Source: Thermococcus eurythermalis (GTDB taxonomy: Archaea > Methanobacteriota_B > Thermococci > Thermococcales > Thermococcaceae). Taken from it: a DNA stretch of 64,000 nt. The notes under the pieces are model-generated. The model was not told the origin of the DNA, ran no database searches, and saw nothing but the letters and a program-made list of their open reading frames with translations. The stretch is taken from contig NZ_CP008887.1 of the NCBI RefSeq assembly GCF_000769655.1, forward strand, positions 2,046,001-2,110,000, written 5' to 3'. The position numbers were made by a program, and so were the translations under genes. Positions 53,099 through 63,127 of this stretch are shown piece by piece; within the stretch, counting starts at the first letter, position 1, and every line of letters starts with the position of its first letter.

Positions 53099-54834
53099 GG
53101 TACCACCCCCGCAAGAGTCAGGAGATATGCAACTATCTCAGCACTCCCCCCACCGAGACCCATCATCTTTTCCATGAGGGTCTGGCCGAGGTACATTCCA
53201 ACCGCGAATATCCAAGCGAGTATGACAAAGTACCTCGCAGAGCCAAGGATGTGCCCGCCGTCGGCGAGCTTGATTACGACACTTGACAGGAGGGAGTGGA
53301 GAACCATCATGGTGAGCATCATGTACATAAGGAACGTTATGCCCGAAGGAGGGATTACATGGATAATGTCACCGATGTACTGGTTGGCGAGTTCCATGTT
53401 CATCTGGGAAAAGAGCTGGCTTATCGAGACGGCCACTTGGAAAGACGCCGCGAGGGCGAATGCAAATGCCCCAGTCAGACCGTAGATTATTCCTATAAAG
53501 CTCGCTACGCTCTGCTGCCTCTTCCTCCTGAGGCGGACGAGCCTCTCAAAGTTTCTGCTGATGACAATGCCAACATAATCAGGCTCCGCACCCATTCTGA
53601 GGCTCTCCCTGAATATCTCCGAGAATATGCCAATAAGCCAGCTCCCGGTTCCAGTGATAAAGAAGTCCCACGCCCTGTCCCTGTCAACGCGAACCGCAAG
53701 CCTCCTGTAGAGTGCCTGGATGTCCTCCGTGAGCGAACCGAAGTCATGGGCGCTCAGGTACTTTAGAACCAGTACAAGAGAAGCACCGCTGGCCGCGAGG
53801 GAAGAGCTCAGGCTTCTAATGAAGGCGGGGAAGTTTTCGTCTTTTCGGAATATGGACTTCTCCTCTTTATCTACCACGTGGCCGAGGTAGTATAGGGGAG
53901 TCAGTGTTAGGGCCAGAGCGAAGGGTGCCGGGAGGGCAAAACGCGGACGTATCAGAACCAAGTAAACGAGAGCAGTGATAACAACACCCATGGCAGAGTA
54001 TATCGCCGCCCTCTTTATCTTCTCCCTGCGCGGGTCATATACCCCCCTGCTTTCGGCCCATATCGGGTCTTCGGGCATCCTGAACTTGATGACAAGTAGT
54101 ATTCCAACCTCAGCGGCAAGGATTAAGGCAACGGCATAAAGGCCCATCTTGCCTATGTCCATGCCCGTGATTATAGGGCCTATAATGACGAAAGACGCTA
54201 TGAACACGACCGATATGATAATTGACTCGTAAATTTCTTTGAAGATATCAAGGTCGTAAAGGGCACCCTCGTAGAAGGTCTGATAGTCATCCATAACGGT
54301 CTGCTGCTCCTGGAAGAGGTACTCCTTTAAGTCAACACCACTGTCAAGGGAGTACGCCAGCCTGTCGAGAAAATCGGAGAACATCTGACTTGGAGTCCTC
54401 CTCGCGAGGAAGCGGAACGCTTCGGGCATCGAAAGGTGGAGCCTATTGACAATCGTGTGGACTTTCTTCAGCTCGCTCGCTATCGCACCGAGCTTGGGGT
54501 CCTGGGAAAGCACCTTGATTAAGTCCGAACGACCCATCTCGCTCGTAGAGAGAACGGCAAAGTATGTAATAAAAAAGGGCATTCTGGAGTTTATTGAAAT
54601 CTTCTTCGAATCAGCCACCACGTATGGGTAAACAGCAGCGTAGATAAGTAGTATAACAGGGATTAGGAACATCAACACTCTCAAGGCATCTGGAATAGGC
54701 AAAAGTCTTGACAGGACACCTATCGCAATGAAGAGAACCGCTGAAAGTCCCAGGTAAGGCAGGAGTATTTTCCTGATGTAAGTCTCCATGTTTAGGTCGG
54801 CCTTGGTGAAAATGTTGATGTTGTCGCTGGCCAT
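53095..54834 (-). CDS. arlJ: Archaellum membrane platform protein ArlJ (FlaJ)
   Basis: The 579-aa polytopic membrane protein forms the base of the archaellum motor, on which ArlI sits. It has two T2SF-like regions (about 90-280 and 310-520), each with membrane segments. ATG 54834 follows GGTGGTGCCG; the frame is open three codons further up. It is coupled to the gene downstream by ATGA overlap and lies 10 bp after ArlI. Confidence 0.92.
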   Translation of the reverse strand: MASDNINIFTKADLNMETYIRKILLPYLGLSAVLFIAIGVLSRLLPIPDALRVLMFLIPVILLIYAAVYPYVVADSKKISINSRMPFFITYFAVLSTSEMGRSDLIKVLSQDPKLGAIASELKKVHTIVNRLHLSMPEAFRFLARRTPSQMFSDFLDRLAYSLDSGVDLKEYLFQEQQTVMDDYQTFYEGALYDLDIFKEIYESIIISVVFIASFVIIGPIITGMDIGKMGLYAVALILAAEVGILLVIKFRMPEDPIWAESRGVYDPRREKIKRAAIYSAMGVVITALVYLVLIRPRFALPAPFALALTLTPLYYLGHVVDKEEKSIFRKDENFPAFIRSLSSSLAASGASLVLVLKYLSAHDFGSLTEDIQALYRRLAVRVDRDRAWDFFITGTGSWLIGIFSEIFRESLRMGAEPDYVGIVISRNFERLVRLRRKRQQSVASFIGIIYGLTGAFAFALAASFQVAVSISQLFSQMNMELANQYIGDIIHVIPPSGITFLMYMMLTMMVLHSLLSSVVIKLADGGHILGSARYFVILAWIFAVGMYLGQTLMEKMMGLGGGSAEIVAYLLTLAGVVP

Positions 54835-54844
54835 CGGCACCACC

Positions 54845-56485
54845 TCAGACCCTGAAGCTTAAGCCTTCGAGACCCTTGAGGTAGAAGGCCTTAATCTCCT
54901 TGTAGACGTCCCAGTAGTTCGTTATGCCCAGCTCGACCATCCTCTGCAGAATCCTCGCGCGCAGGAAGAGCTCGTTGTAGATATCCTTCGGGTCTTCGTA
55001 ACCGGCAATCTCGGCTATCTTCCTTTCGAGGATGTACGAGTTGTTGAAACCTCTAAAGATGTGCTTGTCCGCCACCGGATCCCACTCGAAGACGTTCCTC
55101 GTCGCGACACCGCCAAGCTCCTCGTAGTAGCCCTCAATCTCGACGACGCTGACGGTCCTCCTCAGGAACTTACCCTTGATGTAAACCGCCTGCTGGAAGA
55201 CCGCTATGTTGAGGTTGTCAATGAAGGTTATGGGGACGTTTATGGGGTGGCCGGTGAAACGCTGTATCATCTTCTTAATGTCACCCGCGTGGAAGGTGCT
55301 CATGACGGGGTGGCCAGTCTGCATTGCTTGGAACGCGATGGCACCCTCGGCACCACGAATCTCACCGACGATGATGTAGTTCGGCCTCGAACGGAGGGCC
55401 GCCTTCAGCAGGTCAAACAGCGTGACCCTGCTCTCCTCCGGGCCGCGCTCACGGGTTATAAGGCGCTGCCACACTGGGTGCGGAACCTGAACCTCAGGGG
55501 TGTCCTCGGCAGTGTATATCTTTGAGTTCGGCTTGATGAACGGGATGATTGCGTTAAGGAGGGTGGTTTTACCGGACGCAGTCTCACCACAGACGAAGAC
55601 ACTCATACCGTACTCAAGGGCTATCCAGAGGTAAGCGGCGACCTCTGCACTCAGCGTGCCCCAAGCTATCAGCTGGGTAATGCTTATCGGAGTAGCCGAG
55701 AACTTACGGATTGTGGCACTCGGTCCCTTGATGGAGATGTCCGGTGAGTAGATGATGTTTATACGGGAGCCGTCCGGAAGTGCACCGTCAACTATCGGGT
55801 TCCTGTCGCTGACGGGCCTTCCAATACGCTCCGCAATGTTCTTGAAGTAGTCGGCGAGCTTGACGTCGTCACCGAACGTTATGTTGGTCTGCATCATCTC
55901 GAATATCTTGTGGACGAGGGACACGTTGTTCGCACCGATGATGTGGATATCCTCAATGTACGGATCCCTGGCTATGGGCTCCAGCGGCCCGATACCGATG
56001 ATGTCCCTCTTTATGAGGTAGCGGAACTTCTCCATCTCATCTTTGGTCACTAAAAACCTCTGACCCCTCCCCATCAAACCGCCTTTGCCGGACTTGACTA
56101 AGCTGAGAACGGCCTCATCAAAGAGGGCATCGAGGAACCTTTCGAATTCTTCCTGGTCTTCAGGGATGTCCCTCGTCGGGGCCAGCTCAAGGATTTTGTC
56201 CCTGATCTTATTGTACTTCTCCTCTTCCTCTTTGCTCTCAATTCTGGGCTCAATTACGATGTAGCGCTTCTCGGCGGTGGCGGGGTCGCCATAGATGTGG
56301 ATAAATATAGGGTCTCCTACGGGATAGATTATATTGGGATAGGGTATGTCCTTCATGTCCCTGCTGAGCTGGGCGTGGAACTCAGGCACCTTACCGTACT
56401 TCTTCCTAAACTGGTCGATGTACTTGCGCAGGTGGGGGTTCCTCGCCATTGCCTCTTCAAGGGTATCACTGAAGACCTGGGCCAT
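54845..56485 (-). CDS. arlI: Archaellum motor ATPase ArlI (FlaI)
   Basis: The 546-aa GspE/VirB11-type ATPase powers assembly and rotation. Walker A GETASGKTT is near residue 303, with the preceding SVFV strand, Walker B VGEIRGAEG near 372 and the HAGD box. The N-terminal domain, about 110 residues, is typical of archaellum types. It begins one base after ArlH. Confidence 0.95.
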   Translation of the reverse strand: MAQVFSDTLEEAMARNPHLRKYIDQFRKKYGKVPEFHAQLSRDMKDIPYPNIIYPVGDPIFIHIYGDPATAEKRYIVIEPRIESKEEEEKYNKIRDKILELAPTRDIPEDQEEFERFLDALFDEAVLSLVKSGKGGLMGRGQRFLVTKDEMEKFRYLIKRDIIGIGPLEPIARDPYIEDIHIIGANNVSLVHKIFEMMQTNITFGDDVKLADYFKNIAERIGRPVSDRNPIVDGALPDGSRINIIYSPDISIKGPSATIRKFSATPISITQLIAWGTLSAEVAAYLWIALEYGMSVFVCGETASGKTTLLNAIIPFIKPNSKIYTAEDTPEVQVPHPVWQRLITRERGPEESRVTLFDLLKAALRSRPNYIIVGEIRGAEGAIAFQAMQTGHPVMSTFHAGDIKKMIQRFTGHPINVPITFIDNLNIAVFQQAVYIKGKFLRRTVSVVEIEGYYEELGGVATRNVFEWDPVADKHIFRGFNNSYILERKIAEIAGYEDPKDIYNELFLRARILQRMVELGITNYWDVYKEIKAFYLKGLEGLSFRV

Positions 56486-56486
56486 G

Positions 56487-57206
56487 TCACACCACCGCCG
56501 CTATTTCTACTATCAGGCCAACCTTCGGCTCCACACGGAAGGGTATAATCTTCTGGAAAATTCCCTTAGCGTTGTTGTACTTGACTATCGTCGCCGAGTT
56601 TTTCAAGTCCCCACCGAAGACCTTGACGCTCAGCCTTATGAGCATGGTGGCGGCCTCTTCGAGGATAAACAGGGAGTCCCTATCAATCTCCTCGGTGTTT
56701 GCGGTGAGTATAATCACTTTATCAAGGGAGGCCATCTTCTTCACGTAGAGGAGGAAGTCCCTAACTGCAGAGGGATCCTGCTCCCTCGAAAGGAGCGATG
56801 AGAATGAGTCGATTATCATAACGTCGGGCTCCCAGAGACGGGGTTCGCCAAAAAGCCTGCTGAGGAACTTTCTCTTTTCACTCACTCCCGTAAGCAGGGG
56901 ATAAAGGGACACGAATATGAGCTTCTTCCTGATTAGAAAAGGGATTACACTATAGCCCAGGGACTCCATCTGCTTTATGTACTCAACCGTCGTGTACTGG
57001 CTGGAGATGTAGCTGGCGGTGTAGCCGTTCATGAGAAACCCGTAGAGAAGCCTCTGGACAAAGATAGACTTACCACTACCCCTATCCCCCTCGACTAGCA
57101 TTATAGTCCCTGCGGGGATTCCCCCGCCAAGGCGCCGGTGGAGCTCATCGCCCTTGAGATCTATCTTGAGCAGTTCCTCGACCAACGTAATCACCCGCTG
57201 GGCCAT
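56487..57206 (-). CDS. arlH: Archaellum ATP-binding protein ArlH (FlaH)
   Basis: The 239-aa RecA-like protein binds ATP and regulates ArlI. It has Walker A EGDRGSGKS near residues 38-46 and a Walker B-like VMIIDSFSSLL near 128. It has no clear catalytic glutamate at the usual place, as is known for ArlH. It lies between ArlG and ArlI with 12 and 1 base gaps. Confidence 0.93.
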   Translation of the reverse strand: MAQRVITLVEELLKIDLKGDELHRRLGGGIPAGTIMLVEGDRGSGKSIFVQRLLYGFLMNGYTASYISSQYTTVEYIKQMESLGYSVIPFLIRKKLIFVSLYPLLTGVSEKRKFLSRLFGEPRLWEPDVMIIDSFSSLLSREQDPSAVRDFLLYVKKMASLDKVIILTANTEEIDRDSLFILEEAATMLIRLSVKVFGGDLKNSATIVKYNNAKGIFQKIIPFRVEPKVGLIVEIAAVV

Positions 57207-57218
57207 TATTTCAGGAGA

Positions 57219-57692
57219 TTAAATCTCAAATATCAGGCTTCTCTTCTTGCCGTTTTCAAGCACTACTACTATCCTGTGCGTTTCAGCAGAGAGCGCGGTG
57301 CCAAGGGTAACCTGTATTTGGCCGACCTCGTAGGGATTAAGGCTCGTTATCGGGTTTCCATCGACATCTGTAAAGGTCAGGTTTGCAGGTGGGATTAACG
57401 TTCCATCTATGAACACCTGAACCGCGTCGCTCGTGAAGGGAATCTTCATCTTTCCGATGTTTTTAATGTAAAACGTATACGTGTAGGGCCCGGTCCCACT
57501 CACGGGAATGTTCTGCGGGTCGTTTATTATCGCAAAGTCCGTCCTGAGGCTGTCGGCCAGCATTGCCCCCCTGTCGGTGATGCCCCCGGCTATGTCGTTG
57601 GTAACATAGGCCAATCCCCCCGCCACGCTTCCCGCGACGAGCACTGCCACAATGAACATTATTAGTTCGCTCGCTGGCCCCCCTGCTCCCAT
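57219..57692 (-). CDS. arlG: Archaellum stator-type protein ArlG (FlaG)
   Basis: The 157-aa protein has an N-terminal membrane segment (LIMFIVAVLVAGSVAGGLAYV) and a beta-rich outer domain. ArlG with ArlF forms the archaellum stator that binds the S-layer. ATG 57692 overlaps the ArlF stop as TAATG and has GAGGTGAGC before it. The next gene, ArlH, starts 12 bp after. Confidence 0.88.
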   Translation of the reverse strand: MGAGGPASELIMFIVAVLVAGSVAGGLAYVTNDIAGGITDRGAMLADSLRTDFAIINDPQNIPVSGTGPYTYTFYIKNIGKMKIPFTSDAVQVFIDGTLIPPANLTFTDVDGNPITSLNPYEVGQIQVTLGTALSAETHRIVVVLENGKKRSLIFEI

Positions 57693-58228
57693 TAGCTCAC
57701 CTCCGTTGGGCAACCTCTTGAGGTATTCACATACACCGCATTGTCCGTGGTGTTATAATACCAGCTGAAGCGAACCCAACACCCATTGCCAAAGACCACA
57801 TTGAGCGTGTGCCGAGTCTCATTGAGGGGTATGTAGGTAACGTTCAACTGGACGGAATCTCCAGGGAGGAGATAGGTATAATCGTTGGAAAGGAAACCAA
57901 CGTTATCATCATCAACGTTGTAAAGTGTGACCAGCTTTCCATCATACGTCCCGCTCCAGTGGAGAACATAGAGGGTAACTCCGTTGCTCTGAATTGCAAG
58001 TGTGAGATTATAGTAGTCCCCACTACTACCAGTTCCAGTACTCACACTACTTTTCTGTATATCCAAGGAGGACAGGGTGTTGAGCTGGGAAAGCTTGAGA
58101 TTATACCAATCCTCCTGGGCAGCCTGAACTTCAGCGTAGACATTGTCCCATGCGTTGTAAAGGGTCACTGCAACCATTAAAAATGAAATAAAGATTATCG
58201 CTGCACTCGCTGAAACGCTGAAGCCCAT
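57692..58228 (-). CDS. arlF: Archaellum stator-type protein ArlF (FlaF)
   Basis: The 178-aa protein starts MGFSVSASAAIIFISFLMVAV, one membrane segment, followed by a beta domain with many glycosylation-like sites. ArlF anchors the motor to the surface layer. It lies between ArlD/E and ArlG in the standard order. C-terminal cysteines (NGCWVRF, SRGCPTEV) may pair. Confidence 0.87.
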   Translation of the reverse strand: MGFSVSASAAIIFISFLMVAVTLYNAWDNVYAEVQAAQEDWYNLKLSQLNTLSSLDIQKSSVSTGTGSSGDYYNLTLAIQSNGVTLYVLHWSGTYDGKLVTLYNVDDDNVGFLSNDYTYLLPGDSVQLNVTYIPLNETRHTLNVVFGNGCWVRFSWYYNTTDNAVYVNTSRGCPTEVS

Positions 58229-58258
58229 TGCAATCCCCCCACCCTGTTGTTGATGCCC

Positions 58259-59644
58259 TCAAATGCCGTAAAACTCGTCCAGCGTCTTTTCTAGCATCTT
58301 GATTTCCCTTTCCAGCTTGTCAAGGACGTTCCTGTTTATCTTGAGGCCCCTCAGCCTCTCGATGAAGAGCAGGCTTATGAGGTGGTCCTGGACGGTGAGC
58401 TTCTCGGCGGGCTTCCACTCGGGATCCCTGTGGTGAGGCCTGGTGCCCTTGGCGTAGCGGAGCAGCTGGTTGAGGACTTCCTCGCTTATCCAGCCGATCT
58501 CGTAGTAGAACTCAAGCACCCTCTCAAGGTTCTGAATGCCGACCCTGTCAATAAGGAACCCGAGCCACTTGAGCGCTATCATGGTGGAAACGATGTCCTC
58601 AGGAAGCTTTTCAAGCCTGGCCTTCTTGGGCTCCTCTTCAAAGAGAAGGCTTGCGATGTCCTCGGGAATCTGGAGCTTTTCAGCCATACCAACACCACCT
58701 TCCTCCTTTTCTTCAATAACTTCTTCATGAGCAGGAACTTCTTCAACTAAAACTTCACCGGCTTCTTCAGAGGGAAGCCCCACGACTTCCTCAGTCCCCT
58801 TCGCAGGGGCTTCCACCCCAATTTCTTCAATTCCCCCGGCTTCTTCAGCCTCTTCCACTTCAGGGGCCTCAGGAGCCCCCTCAACGACCTCAAGTTCCTC
58901 GCCGGGAGCTTCAACCCCCTCAGAGACTTCCGCAGGAATTTCCTCCACTTCTTCCGCTGGCATCTCTATGGTCTCAGCCTCGACCTCAGGAATCTCCGCC
59001 TCCTCTGCTTCCCTGGCTTTCTCTTCTGCGAGCTCTGCCTGAGCCTCGGCAACCGCCTGCTCAGCAGCCGCGAGCTCCTCTTCGCTGACCGCTTCACCTG
59101 CTTCAATCTTCGCGCGGAGCTCTTCAAGCTTCTGCTGGGCCTCTTCGAGCTTTTCACTTGCGGTCTTCTCCTCAACTTTCTCGGTGAGCTCGTCAACTTT
59201 CTTGTGGAGCTCCTCAAGCTTTTCAATGAGCTCTGGGGAAACTTCTTCTTTCTCTTCTTCCCCTTCAAGGATGTCCTCAAGCTTCTCAATCTTCTCGTGG
59301 ACTTCCTCAACCTTCTGGGAGACCTTCTCGGCCTTCTTCTCATGGACGTCAAACTTGGCGGTTTCAAGGGTCTCGACGAGCCTGCTGAGCTGCATGCTGA
59401 GGTCGGTCAGCCTTTTACCAAGCTCGTCAACGCGCTTACTGAGCTGTTCATACTTGGTCACTTGGTTGCCGTAGGTCTCAAGGACCTTCTGGACTATCTT
59501 CTCAAGCTGCTCATAGGTGAGGTTCTCCTTTCTCGCTATCAGCTTCTCCCGGAGCTCGTTAATGACGACGCTGGGAACCTTACCCTTGAGCTCGGCGAGC
59601 TTGGCGTTGATGTCTGCCTCTGTGACGAGCCTTGTCATCTCCAT
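58259..59644 (-). CDS. arlD: Archaellum cytoplasmic protein ArlD/E (FlaD/E) with long acidic middle
   Basis: The 461-aa protein has a helical N-terminal third (coiled coil to about residue 125), then a long stretch (about 130-330) of almost only E, A, V, P and K, and a conserved C-terminal FlaD/E domain (LEKLPEDIVSTMIALKWLGF onwards). It belongs to the motor-switching complex with ArlC that responds to chemotaxis signals. It lies 3 bp downstream of ArlC. Confidence 0.87.
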   Translation of the reverse strand: MEMTRLVTEADINAKLAELKGKVPSVVINELREKLIARKENLTYEQLEKIVQKVLETYGNQVTKYEQLSKRVDELGKRLTDLSMQLSRLVETLETAKFDVHEKKAEKVSQKVEEVHEKIEKLEDILEGEEEKEEVSPELIEKLEELHKKVDELTEKVEEKTASEKLEEAQQKLEELRAKIEAGEAVSEEELAAAEQAVAEAQAELAEEKAREAEEAEIPEVEAETIEMPAEEVEEIPAEVSEGVEAPGEELEVVEGAPEAPEVEEAEEAGGIEEIGVEAPAKGTEEVVGLPSEEAGEVLVEEVPAHEEVIEEKEEGGVGMAEKLQIPEDIASLLFEEEPKKARLEKLPEDIVSTMIALKWLGFLIDRVGIQNLERVLEFYYEIGWISEEVLNQLLRYAKGTRPHHRDPEWKPAEKLTVQDHLISLLFIERLRGLKINRNVLDKLEREIKMLEKTLDEFYGI

Positions 59645-59647
59645 GCA

Positions 59648-60124
59648 TCACACCTCCGCGAGCACCTCATAGATTATCGAATCAAGGTCAACGCCGTAGC
59701 CGGCTATCACCTTAAGGTCATTCTTTATCTGTGCAATTTCGAGCTTTAAGTCTTCCAGTTCTCTCTTGATTTCCTGAATCTCGCTGCTGAGCGGGTTCTC
59801 CTGCCCCATCTGCTCCTTGAATGGATTTATCTCCTGGCTGATGACCTCGTAGAGCATCATGACGTCCTTGATGGTCTTGTCGAGCCTATCGATGTCGTCG
59901 CGGAGTTCCTGTATCTGCTTCTTCAGCGTGTCAACGCTTATCTTTATCCTTGGAACCTCGTTCTCGATCTCGTTCAGTCTCTCCATTATCTGCATAATCT
60001 GCTCGTTTTCCTGCCTGCTTTCGACTTCTTCTTCCAGCTCCTCAACATCAAGGGGCTCGGTCGGGGGGGTGGGCTCCTCTTCTTTTTTCTTCTTGAACAA
60101 AGATGAAAGGAAGTCTAGTGCCAT
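59648..60124 (-). CDS. arlC: Archaellum cytoplasmic protein ArlC (FlaC)
   Basis: The 158-aa protein is mostly coiled coil (QIMERLNEIENEVPRIKISV, then QELRDDIDRLDKTIKDVMML) after an acidic start, as in ArlC. It forms a complex with ArlD/E. It lies 12 bp downstream of the last archaellin gene. Confidence 0.85.
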   Translation of the reverse strand: MALDFLSSLFKKKKEEEPTPPTEPLDVEELEEEVESRQENEQIMQIMERLNEIENEVPRIKISVDTLKKQIQELRDDIDRLDKTIKDVMMLYEVISQEINPFKEQMGQENPLSSEIQEIKRELEDLKLEIAQIKNDLKVIAGYGVDLDSIIYEVLAEV

Positions 60125-60136
60125 CGTCCCACCCCC

Positions 60137-60925
60137 TCACTGGAGCTCCATCAGGTTGGTAGTGTACGTGCTGGGAGTCGTGAAGTCTATGACGCCACCG
60201 GCCCTATTCTCTGGTATCACCTTGCCGGTAACCTTGGTGCCGGGGCCGATGCCGTAGCCGTCCTGGTAACCGTTGTCTTCGTTGGCATTATCATCAAAGG
60301 GTATCGTCCAGATTGCTATGCCTGCGATGTCGCCCCAGCTGAGGCTGGGGTGCTGCCAGCTCCCGCTGAGGCTCTGGTCAGTATCGGCAACGACGATGAT
60401 GCCAAAGAGCATCTTATCGTCATTGGTCATAGCGTAGTAGAGGTTCTTCCAGAGGTTCTCGACGGTGTTGTTTGTACCCGTAAGTTCTGTGTAGTCAGTT
60501 GGAGCAGAGGTAAGGACACCATTGTTGCTCTCCCCAACGTCCGGGAACACGTTGCTGACGTCACCGGAGTAGAGGAAGTAGTTGGTCTCGTTAATCTCGT
60601 ACCTGTAAACCGCCATCTGCTTGCCGTTGCTGAGGACAACCTTAACGTGGGCGAGGTCTATTCCTCCAGAGCCAGCGTTTGGCGAAACGTAGATGACCAT
60701 CCTGGTTATGTTGCCGCTCCCAGGCGGGTCTGCCGGAGTGTAGCCGTAGATGTTGATGACTTTGATTCCGCTCGCTACCTCCTGGGTGGTCTGCCTCCCT
60801 GTGGCCATGGCCTTCTGCTGGAGGTAGCCGCTGGTGCTTATGAGCACCCCAGCGGCCACCGCCGCCACCAGCACCATCGCGATGAAGACGATGAGCGTGC
60901 CAATACCAATCGCACCCCTCCTCAC
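60137..60925 (-). CDS. arlB: Archaellin (FlaB) 4
   Basis: The 262-aa filament protein starts [20 protein letters not shown], the class III signal cut before the glycine-hydrophobic helix, then a beta-rich globular domain. It is the longest archaellin here. The start is the GTG at 60925 behind GAGGTGGTTACC, which matches the RRGAIGIG opening of the next archaellin. It is the last of four archaellin genes. Confidence 0.9.
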   Translation of the reverse strand: MRRGAIGIGTLIVFIAMVLVAAVAAGVLISTSGYLQQKAMATGRQTTQEVASGIKVINIYGYTPADPPGSGNITRMVIYVSPNAGSGGIDLAHVKVVLSNGKQMAVYRYEINETNYFLYSGDVSNVFPDVGESNNGVLTSAPTDYTELTGTNNTVENLWKNLYYAMTNDDKMLFGIIVVADTDQSLSGSWQHPSLSWGDIAGIAIWTIPFDDNANEDNGYQDGYGIGPGTKVTGKVIPENRAGGVIDFTTPSTYTTNLMELQ

Positions 60926-60935
60926 GGTAACCACC

Positions 60936-61601
60936 TCACTGGAGCACCATCACGTTGTAGTTAAACGTTGCCGGGGTCGTGAAGTCTATAACACCGGCCG
61001 CCCCGACCTCGGGAATGACCTTGCCGACCATCTTGGTGGCTGGGCCGATGCCTTTTGTGCCGTCCTCGGTCTCGAAGATAGTCGTCTTCATGAGCAACGC
61101 CACCATGTCACCCCACTCAAGGTTCGGGTGCCTAGTGTCCATCTTGCTGCCCCCGTCGTGGATTACCGCTATTGCAAACGTCGTGTTAGTGAGGTTGGTG
61201 TTGTTCCAAACCTGTTTTGTGATGTTGGTACCATTGAATAGGTCGTCTATGACCCCGGTGTAGAGGATCCCGCTGTAGTTGTAGACCACGAGCTTGACAC
61301 CGTCGCTGAGGACGACCTTCACGTTGCTCATGTCAATGCCCTCGCTACCCGAGTTGGGCGCCACGAGCACGGCCATCTTGCTTATCGCCCCCTTGCTCGG
61401 GGGGGTGGTATTAACGTAGCCGTAGATGTTGATGACTTTGATTCCGCTCGCTACCTCCTGGGTGGTCTGCCTCCCGGCCGCCTGAGCCTTCTGCTCAAGG
61501 TAGCCGGCGGTGCCTATGATAACGCCTGCCGCCACTGCCGCAACGAGAACCATTGCAATGAAGACTATCAATGTGCCGATGCCTATTGCTCCCCTACGCA
61601 T
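60936..61601 (-). CDS. arlB: Archaellin (FlaB) 3
   Basis: The 221-aa archaellin starts [19 protein letters not shown] and carries the [18 protein letters not shown] block shared with archaellin 4. The two share long identical DNA near their 5' ends. It ends [28 protein letters not shown] site precedes ATG 61601. Confidence 0.92.
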   Translation of the reverse strand: MRRGAIGIGTLIVFIAMVLVAAVAAGVIIGTAGYLEQKAQAAGRQTTQEVASGIKVINIYGYVNTTPPSKGAISKMAVLVAPNSGSEGIDMSNVKVVLSDGVKLVVYNYSGILYTGVIDDLFNGTNITKQVWNNTNLTNTTFAIAVIHDGGSKMDTRHPNLEWGDMVALLMKTTIFETEDGTKGIGPATKMVGKVIPEVGAAGVIDFTTPATFNYNVMVLQ

Positions 61602-61658
61602 AGTACCACCTCCTGAAAGTGATCAAAAACGAAAGAAAAACCAAAGAAGCTCTAAGCT

Positions 61659-62360
61659 TCACTGGAGCTCCATAGTGCTGGAAGTGTAGGTGCTTGGGGT
61701 TGTGAACTCGATGACACCCGGAGCACCAAACTCGGGGACGACTTCGCCGGTTATCTTGGTCCTCGGCGGGATACCGCTTGTAGTGCTGAAGACCTTCTCG
61801 ACGTTAACGGCGAGGACGACGAGGTCGCCCTTGTTGAGGGTCGGGTAGCTCTCCTTAACGGAGTCATCGGCGTCCTGGAGGACGATGATACCGAAGTGAG
61901 TAGCGTTGAGCTCGCTCCAGTTGAAGAGCTCATTTCCGCTTCCGATAGTCTCATTGAAGATGTCGCTGACTGAGGCGTTTGTGTAAGCGTTGGATATTGT
62001 GTCCGGGTCATAGGCGAGGGCAGCCTCGACTTCACCATTTGAGAGCAGTATCTTGGTGTTCTTGAGGTCTATGCCGGCTGATCCGGCGTTCGGGCTAACG
62101 TAAATGGCAAGCCTAGTTATGTTCTTGTAGGTTCCAGAACTGTCATCGTATGGTGCGAAGCCGTAGACGGCAGTTACCTGTATGCCGCTGGCAACTTCGT
62201 TGGTGGTTTCCCTGCCGGTGCTGGAAGCCTTCTGCTGGAGGAAGCCGCTCGTGTTGATGAGCACTGCAGCAGCCACTGCAGCCACCAGCACCATAGCAAT
62301 GAACACAATCAAGGTCCCAATACCAACCGCACCCCTCTTCTTCAGCTTCCTAACGAACAT
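61659..62360 (-). CDS. arlB: Archaellin (FlaB) 2
   Basis: The 233-aa archaellin starts [20 protein letters not shown], with the signal cut before GIGTL, and has the [18 protein letters not shown] block. It shares a 132-bp identical stretch with archaellin 1 over the signal-peptide region and another near the 3' end. ATG 62360 follows GAGGGGTG. Confidence 0.92.
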   Translation of the reverse strand: MFVRKLKKRGAVGIGTLIVFIAMVLVAAVAAAVLINTSGFLQQKASSTGRETTNEVASGIQVTAVYGFAPYDDSSGTYKNITRLAIYVSPNAGSAGIDLKNTKILLSNGEVEAALAYDPDTISNAYTNASVSDIFNETIGSGNELFNWSELNATHFGIIVLQDADDSVKESYPTLNKGDLVVLAVNVEKVFSTTSGIPPRTKITGEVVPEFGAPGVIEFTTPSTYTSSTMELQ

Positions 62361-62374
62361 CACCCCTCACCCCT

Positions 62375-63080
62375 TCACTGCAGGGTCATAACTTCATCCG
62401 TATAGGTGCTTGGGGTTGTGAACTCGATGACACCCGGAGCACCAAACTCGGGAACGACCTTGCCGATTATCTTGGTCCTGGGCTCGATACCGTTGGCGCC
62501 AAAGACACCATTGTTGCCAACCTGGACGGTGAGGACGACGAGGTCGCCCTTGTTGAGGGTCGGGTAGTTGGCCTTAACAGAATCGTCAGCGTCCTGGAGG
62601 ACGATGAGACCAAAGTTGGTGGTCTTGCTGGTCAGGTTTGTCCACGCGCCAAGGTTTGTGTCGAAGATGTTGGAAACAACCCCCTTGGTATACGCATCGG
62701 TGTCGTAGCTAAGAACAGCCTGGACGCCCCTTGGTATACGCATCGGTGTCGTAGCTAAGAACAGCCTGGACGGTTCCGTTGCTGAGGATAACCTTGGTGT
62801 TCTTGAGGTCTATGCCGGCTGATCCAGCGTTCGGGCTAACGTAAATGGCAAGGTACTGGACGTACTTCTTGTCAGTGTCGGTCTTACCGACGACCTTCTC
62901 GACCTGTATGCCGCTCGCTACCTCCTCGGTGGTTTCCCTGCCGGTGCTGGAAGCCTTCTGCTGGAGGAAGCCGCTCGTGTTGATGAGCACTGCAGCAGCC
63001 ACTGCAGCCACCAGCACCATAGCAATGAACACAATCAAGGTCCCAATACCAACCGCACCTCTCCTGGTCCTGGCCTTCAT
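62375..63080 (-). pseudogene. arlB: Archaellin (FlaB) 1, frameshifted by a 46-bp tandem duplication
   Basis: The first frame gives [18 protein letters not shown], the [17 protein letters not shown] block and then stops after TKGRPGCS. The second frame continues [16 protein letters not shown] to [16 protein letters not shown]. The join is an exact 46-bp tandem repeat (62681-62772); removing one copy restores a 219-aa archaellin. It is the first gene after the archaellum promoter, so loss may affect the main subunit. The rest of the operon is translated separately. Confidence 0.85.
62681..62772. repeat. Exact 46-bp tandem direct duplication in archaellin 1
   Basis: Bases 62681-62726 and 62727-62772 are identical. 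Because 46 is not a multiple of three, it breaks the frame. Precise tandem copies are easily gained or lost by slippage or recombination. Confidence 0.9.
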
Positions 63081-63127
63081 TCTCCATGCACCCCCTGGGG
63101 TTGTCTGCAGTGGAGGTTACGCCCGGA

